In this document: positions 60,564 through 64,000 of the stretch, piece after piece | How the letters are laid out: each line of letters starts with the position of its first letter | Position numbering within the stretch: position 1 is the first letter of the stretch | From: Bacteroidota bacterium | Lineage (GTDB): Bacteria; Bacteroidota; Bacteroidia; Bacteroidales; F082 | Length of the DNA stretch: 64,000 nucleotides | Assembly (NCBI GenBank): GCA_016845175.1 | Contig: JAERTD010000033.1 | Span: 1 to 64,000, forward strand | Direction: 5' to 3' | Notes under the pieces: generated by a model | What the model saw: only the letters and a program-made list of their open reading frames with translations | What the model was told of the DNA's origin: nothing | Database searches by the model: none | Program-made: the position numbers and the translations under genes

Positions 60564-60589
60564 CCTGCCCTTTTTGGGCAGGTTTTTTT
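60564..60589 (+). terminator. Rho-independent terminator of the hydrogenase operon
   Basis: CCTGCCC (60564-60570), loop TTTTT, GGGCAGG (60576-60582), then seven T (60583-60589). A strong, classical terminator right before the convergent rex stop at 60592. Confidence 0.92.
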
Positions 60590-60591
60590 AT

Positions 60592-61218
60592 TTACTTTTT
60601 AGGCATATTGGTGAAGTAGGCTAATTTCTCCAGCCTGGAAATGATGTCGAAGTTTTCCACATAAACCCCTTCAGGTGCTTCAATATGAACTGATGTAAAG
60701 TTTAGGATACCTTTCACATTAGTGTCAATAATCTGACTGGCAATTTCCTGTGCCCTTGACCTCGGAACGGCCAACACCACCAACTCAATGTTTTCCTGTT
60801 TGATGATGTCTTTCATCTTGGAAATATTGTAGCAATGGACTTCAGGAAACTGCTCCTTGGGTTCTTCTCTCAGGCGAAAGGTAACCGCGATTTCCAGTTT
60901 GCTATGGTCTGAATTGAAGTACTCCGCCACTGCTCGCCCCATATCCCCAATGCCTACAAAGGCAATCTTCTGGTATGTTGGGCCATCAATGGCTTCACCC
61001 ACCTTCTTAATGAGTTTTTTAATATCATAGCCTTTGTGGACATCACCACTGAAACCAATGAGCATTAGGTCGCGTCTGACATGTGCAGGATTGATTTTGA
61101 GTAGGTTGGCCAAACGATGGGAGTGAATAAAGGGCTTGTCTCCAGGGTAGTAATACAGCAATTTTCGCCGGTACAAACTCAGGCGTTCAACTGTGTTTGA
61201 AGGTAAATCGACTATCAT
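60592..61218 (-). CDS. rex: Redox-sensing transcriptional repressor Rex
   Basis: 208 residues. N-terminal winged helix (IHSHRLANLLKINPAHVRRDLMLIG, recognition helix about 44-54), Rossmann domain with FVGIGDMGRA (GxGxxG 89-94), ILNFTSVHIEAPEGV and the swapped C-terminal helix. Rex leaves DNA when NADH rises. At the end of the second Rossmann strand, where NADH-specific Rex has Asp (AFD), this protein has Arg115 (TFR), plus Arg117. Last gene of an operon with an outer-membrane barrel and a nickel permease. Confidence 0.95.
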   Translation of the reverse strand: MIVDLPSNTVERLSLYRRKLLYYYPGDKPFIHSHRLANLLKINPAHVRRDLMLIGFSGDVHKGYDIKKLIKKVGEAIDGPTYQKIAFVGIGDMGRAVAEYFNSDHSKLEIAVTFRLREEPKEQFPEVHCYNISKMKDIIKQENIELVVLAVPRSRAQEIASQIIDTNVKGILNFTSVHIEAPEGVYVENFDIISRLEKLAYFTNMPKK

Positions 61219-61219
61219 T

Positions 61220-61984
61220 TTATTTTGCTTTAAACTGATACACCAGTCCTAAGTTTAGCTGAAATTGACCGCTCCAGTCGGAAGACTTAGTGGGATCAGC
61301 ATACACATCAGCAAAGCTTTCCAAAAAACCCGGACTGAATTGAAGCATCATCTTCGGGCTTATTTGATAGGACAGACCCAGGAAGATTCCAATTCCAAAA
61401 TCATAGCTATTGAACTGTTCGGTAACTTCCCCGTCATAGATATAGTGATGGTTTCCAGGATCCAGAGGTTCATCAAGGTCTGCAAATTTTGGAGCATCTT
61501 CAGGATCGATATACAACAGACCACTACCATCCTGTTTAGCTTGCAACAAAATGGAATAATAAACAGTAGCTTTCACAAAGACTTTGAATTTGTTATCCCC
61601 CTTGATATAAACCAAACTGAAAGGAATGGTCAGGTATTGGTTTCTGTAATCGATTTCATTGACATAATAGCTATTATAACCCACAGAATCGCCAATTCTG
61701 ATTGGATAAATGCTGCTGATGGAAGTAAAGCCACGATTGTCATAATTCAGCCCCAGCCTTAGTTTCAACGCATTCCATTTGCTGTACTCCAGAAACGCAC
61801 CAATATTAGGACCCATACCACTCTTGGTGTCCGTGACATAGGCATCTGACACATCAGAAAACTGAATGCCTCCTTCTATTCCAATATTAAAACTGTCCTG
61901 AAATCCATTTTGGCCATAAGTGTTTACTGCAGAAATAGTCAGCAGCAACATCAGCAGTTGCTTTAGATATCGTAACCTTATCAT
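61220..61984 (-). CDS. Outer-membrane beta-barrel protein (PorT family-like)
   Basis: 254 residues with a signal peptide ending TYGQ. The mature protein has about eight alternating amphipathic strands (LRLGLNYDNRGF, YLTIPFSLVYIKGDNKFKVFVKATVYYSI, FGIGIFLGLSYQI, FQLNLGLVYQFKAK with aromatic C-terminal end), the PorT/outer-membrane-beta-barrel pattern of Bacteroidota. A loop rich in Asp, Pro and His (about 165-190) may face outward. It lies one base from rex and 10 bp from a nickel permease gene. Confidence 0.85.
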   Translation of the reverse strand: MIRLRYLKQLLMLLLTISAVNTYGQNGFQDSFNIGIEGGIQFSDVSDAYVTDTKSGMGPNIGAFLEYSKWNALKLRLGLNYDNRGFTSISSIYPIRIGDSVGYNSYYVNEIDYRNQYLTIPFSLVYIKGDNKFKVFVKATVYYSILLQAKQDGSGLLYIDPEDAPKFADLDEPLDPGNHHYIYDGEVTEQFNSYDFGIGIFLGLSYQISPKMMLQFSPGFLESFADVYADPTKSSDWSGQFQLNLGLVYQFKAK

Positions 61985-61994
61985 TGTCTTTTAT

Positions 61995-62723
61995 TTACCA
62001 TGTACTATATAGCCAATAGAAGCCTACCACTATGGCTGCAAGTCCTGCTAGTCCATTTATGGCAATAAATATATTGTCTTTCTTCTTTTGAGTTGCCATT
62101 TGACCCATGAGGCCTATGATAATTGAAAAAACCATCATGGCCAGTACTGTTCCTATCCCAAAGCCTACCAGGTACTCAACCGATTCCATCCGTGTTTCGA
62201 AAGCCAGGGTAGGCAAGAGGTGAACAATATGGGAAACGCCAGCAAGGCCGTGCAATATACCAATGCCCAATGCAGCCAGATAGGTCTGTTTTAAGACTTT
62301 CTCGTGGGTGTGCTTGTGCACATTAACGCTGTCATGGTCATGGTCGTGGGTATGTACAAAGACATTACCGGATTCATCTTCATGGGTATGCACATGGGCA
62401 TGTTTGGTAGTTTTGTTGTATTGTATCATCCTGTAAATGGCCCAGACACCAATAACGACCAGTAGCAGACCTACGATGCGTTCGCTGTTGTCTGAGATAA
62501 AATCAACAGGAATGAGTTCTTTAAAAAAGAAAAACAGCATGCCAATGAGCAACATACCTATAAGATGCCCCAGTCCCCAGGCCATACCAATTAACCATGG
62601 GCGTATTTTTTTGGTTAGTGCCAATGGTCCTACGGCTGCCAAATGATCAGGCCCACTCAACACATGAGCAAAGGCTGCAATTATGCCAAAAAGAACCGGA
62701 AATCCCGCTACAATCTCATTCAT
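61995..62723 (-). CDS. Nickel permease-like membrane protein (UreH/NicO type)
   Basis: 242 residues, six transmembrane segments. The N-terminal helix carries HVLSGPDHLAAV, the His/Asp motif of UreH/NiCoT-related transporters, and IGILHGLAGVSH repeats it in the second half. A cytoplasmic loop (about 110-145) holds about twelve His. Because it is near the hydrogenase genes and with rex in one operon, nickel import for HoxH is likely; efflux by an RcnA-like mechanism is the alternative. Confidence 0.85.
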   Translation of the reverse strand: MNEIVAGFPVLFGIIAAFAHVLSGPDHLAAVGPLALTKKIRPWLIGMAWGLGHLIGMLLIGMLFFFFKELIPVDFISDNSERIVGLLLVVIGVWAIYRMIQYNKTTKHAHVHTHEDESGNVFVHTHDHDHDSVNVHKHTHEKVLKQTYLAALGIGILHGLAGVSHIVHLLPTLAFETRMESVEYLVGFGIGTVLAMMVFSIIIGLMGQMATQKKKDNIFIAINGLAGLAAIVVGFYWLYSTW

Positions 62724-62744
62724 AGGTTTACTCTTTAAACATCA

Positions 62745-62752
62745 CAAAGATA
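62745..62752 (-). promoter_or_regulatory. Predicted -7 element of the nickel permease-rex operon
   Basis: TATCTTTG on the minus strand (62752-62745), about 22 nt before ATG 62723. No Rex-type site is seen in the 127-bp spacer. Confidence 0.45.
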
Positions 62753-62807
62753 GGGCTTATAACAATAAGGTTATGACGATATTGTATTTGTAAAGGGTCT
62801 AAATTTA

Positions 62808-62815
62808 TAGGTTTG
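62808..62815 (+). promoter_or_regulatory. Predicted -7 element of truA
   Basis: TAGGTTTG fits TAnnTTTG, with TTG triplets 17 and 23 bp upstream; the leader would be about 30 nt. Confidence 0.4.
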
Positions 62816-62850
62816 TGTACATTTGATTCTCCTTAGTAAAAAAACAAAGC

Positions 62851-63582
62851 ATGACACGTTATTTTGTTAAACTTGCCTATAACGGATCCCGTTATCATGG
62901 TTGGCAAAGCCAGCATAATGCCCATAGTATTCAGGCCGAACTCAATGAAAAGCTATCTGCTATGTTAGGTTCTCCCATTAACATTATTGGCTGTGGAAGA
63001 ACAGATACCGGAGTTCATGCTTCCACATTCTATGCACACTTTGAGGCTGAGCAATTGCCACATAAAGAAGCAGACTTTGTATTTAAACTCAATCGTTTTC
63101 TACCGGCTGATATTGTCATTTATGATGTGTATCAAGTAGCCGATGATATGCATGCCAGGTTTAGTGCAAAGAGCAGAACCTATCGTTATTATATCAATCC
63201 GATTAAGGATCCGTTTGCAGAGTTTTCCAGTTATTATTACCCAGCACCGCTGGATGTGGAACTTATGAATCAGGCAGCACGAATTATTCTAGAGTATGAA
63301 GATTTTACCAGCTTTTCAAAGTTGCATACCCAAACTGCCACCAATTTATGTGAAGTTACTGAAGCAGCCTGGCACAAAACCAAAAGAAGGTTGATTTTTA
63401 GTATTACTGCCAATAGATTTCTACGCAATATGGTGAGGGCAGTAGTAGGTACTTTATTGGAAGTGGGAAAAGGAAAACTTGAGGTTGAAGATGTACGGAA
63501 GGTTATTGAATCAAAAGACCGATCAAAGGCTGGTTTTTCAGTTCCTGCTCATGGTTTGTATCTGGAAGATGTAAGCTATTAA
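62851..63582 (+). CDS. truA: tRNA pseudouridine(38-40) synthase TruA
   Basis: 243 residues, normal length. YNGSRYHGWQSQ, the catalytic Asp in GCGRTDTGVHAS, HARFSAKSRTYRYYI and FLRNMVRAVVGTLLEVGKGK are all family motifs. It modifies U38-U40 of the tRNA anticodon arm. Single gene with its own promoter and terminator. Confidence 0.97.
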   Translation: MTRYFVKLAYNGSRYHGWQSQHNAHSIQAELNEKLSAMLGSPINIIGCGRTDTGVHASTFYAHFEAEQLPHKEADFVFKLNRFLPADIVIYDVYQVADDMHARFSAKSRTYRYYINPIKDPFAEFSSYYYPAPLDVELMNQAARIILEYEDFTSFSKLHTQTATNLCEVTEAAWHKTKRRLIFSITANRFLRNMVRAVVGTLLEVGKGKLEVEDVRKVIESKDRSKAGFSVPAHGLYLEDVSY

Positions 63583-63601
63583 TCTAATTGAAAAGAAAAT
63601 A

Positions 63602-63635
63602 AAAACCGGGTATAGAAAAATCCATACCCGGTTTT
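63602..63635. terminator. Bidirectional terminator between truA and the right-edge gene
   Basis: A perfect 12-bp stem, AAAACCGGGTAT (63602-63613) with ATACCCGGTTTT (63624-63635), extended by a GA/TC pair inside the loop. A and T tracts serve both strands. Confidence 0.9.
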
Positions 63636-63654
63636 ATAATGTAAACTAGCTGGA

Positions 63655-64000
63655 TTATTTCTTTTCTAATTCGCCAACCATTGGCATGGTGTTCATTAAC
63701 TCAACCTGAATAATGCTTTTCAGATAGCGTTCGAACTGGTAAAACTGTGCTGCTGGTTTGGGGCCAATAGACTTTGATATTCTATTGGTGTATTTGTTAA
63801 TCAGTTTGTTATAGGAGTTGTGGTTAGCCATACTCTCTTTCAGCATTTTAGAAAGTGATTCGCCTTCCAGCTCAAAATAGTGTTCTACATATTTTTCAAG
63901 TACTTTAAATCGTTTTTTGGCGAGTTCTTTCCTTTCTGCTTCATAGGAATCATATAATTTCCAGAATGCATCAGTATTGGCGTCAGAGATTTTAATTACT
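63655..64000 (-). CDS. Partial gene at right edge, helical protein of unknown function
   Basis: The frame is open from the window edge to the stop at 63655, giving the last 114 or so residues; the internal ATG at 63846 is not the start. The fragment reads ISDANTDAFWKLYDSYEAER at its start, then a run of charged helices (KELAKKRFKVLEKYVEHYF, SYNKLINKYTNRI, YQFERYLKSII) ending VGELEKK. The FW..Y..YE..R..L pattern recalls Spy/LTXXQ-like periplasmic helical proteins and sigma-factor-linked proteins in Bacteroidota; I do not assign a function. Confidence 0.7.
   Translation of the reverse strand, partial: VIKISDANTDAFWKLYDSYEAERKELAKKRFKVLEKYVEHYFELEGESLSKMLKESMANHNSYNKLINKYTNRISKSIGPKPAAQFYQFERYLKSIIQVELMNTMPMVGELEKK

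Noticed and set aside
1-64000. tRNA genes, rRNA, CRISPR arrays, insertion sequences
   Set aside because: Spacers were read on both strands; no cloverleaf, repeat-spacer pattern, transposase or terminal inverted repeat was found.

Overview
The window is a bacterial chromosome segment from a member of the Bacteroidota, probably a facultatively or strictly anaerobic relative of the marine Marinilabiliales/Cytophagales groups; the genus cannot be fixed from the sequence. Signs for this are the recurrent TAnnTTTG -7 promoter element, weak or absent Shine-Dalgarno sequences, many lipoproteins with a Cys lipobox, a type IX secretion (T9SS) C-terminal sorting domain, a GldI-like FKBP lipoprotein beside a DHH phosphoesterase and ndk, and a mutL/rhomboid/rhomboid/endonuclease block. 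I see no rRNA, tRNA, CRISPR array, IS element or phage gene.

Layout. 0.2-5.3 kb: a helix-turn-helix regulator, ndk, a DHH phosphoesterase and three consecutive FKBP-type prolyl isomerase lipoproteins with one, two and three FKBP-like domains. 5.3-31.6 kb: a large polysaccharide locus, all on the minus strand. Transcription runs from a hybrid histidine kinase (30.2-31.6 kb) and a single-domain response regulator through an initiating sugar transferase with an N-terminal pseudo-receiver domain, a half-length TolC-like protein, a Wzz-type co-polymerase with two LysM domains and a degenerate kinase domain, a flippase, a polymerase/ligase, eight glycosyltransferases, an acetyltransferase, an FkbM methyltransferase, a T9SS-exported beta-helix protein and a second methyltransferase. 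It ends in a second hybrid kinase (TPR type) and a second single-domain response regulator. Almost all junctions are 0-30 bp or overlap.

31.7-46.3 kb: housekeeping and accessory genes. These are a glutathione peroxidase/hydrolase pair, CHAD, DUF302, TfoX-N and DUF1579-like proteins, the mutL-rhomboid block, a GroES-like protein, and an iron-chelate/cobalamin-type ABC transporter with an exported amidohydrolase. 46.4-62.7 kb: a complete-looking NAD-linked [NiFe] hydrogenase (group 3d, Hox) region. hoxFUYH, the protease hoxW and a dihydroorotate-dehydrogenase-like gene are on the plus strand; hypF-C-D-E, and separately hypB with a cation efflux gene, are on the minus strand. A minus-strand operon of nickel permease, outer-membrane barrel and rex follows. 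Two Rex-type operators lie between hypF and hoxF, so the redox sensor encoded 6 kb away probably controls both arms. 62.8-64 kb: truA and the end of an unrecognised gene.

Most notable are (i) the polysaccharide locus, in which two phosphorelay pairs without DNA-binding outputs bracket an initiating glycosyltransferase with a phosphomimetic-looking receiver domain and a LysM-bearing co-polymerase, and (ii) the Rex-hydrogenase unit, with a Rex that has Arg where NADH-specific homologues have Asp, a hypF that lacks any ATG/GTG/TTG start upstream of its acylphosphatase domain, and an apparently inactive DHOD-like partner.
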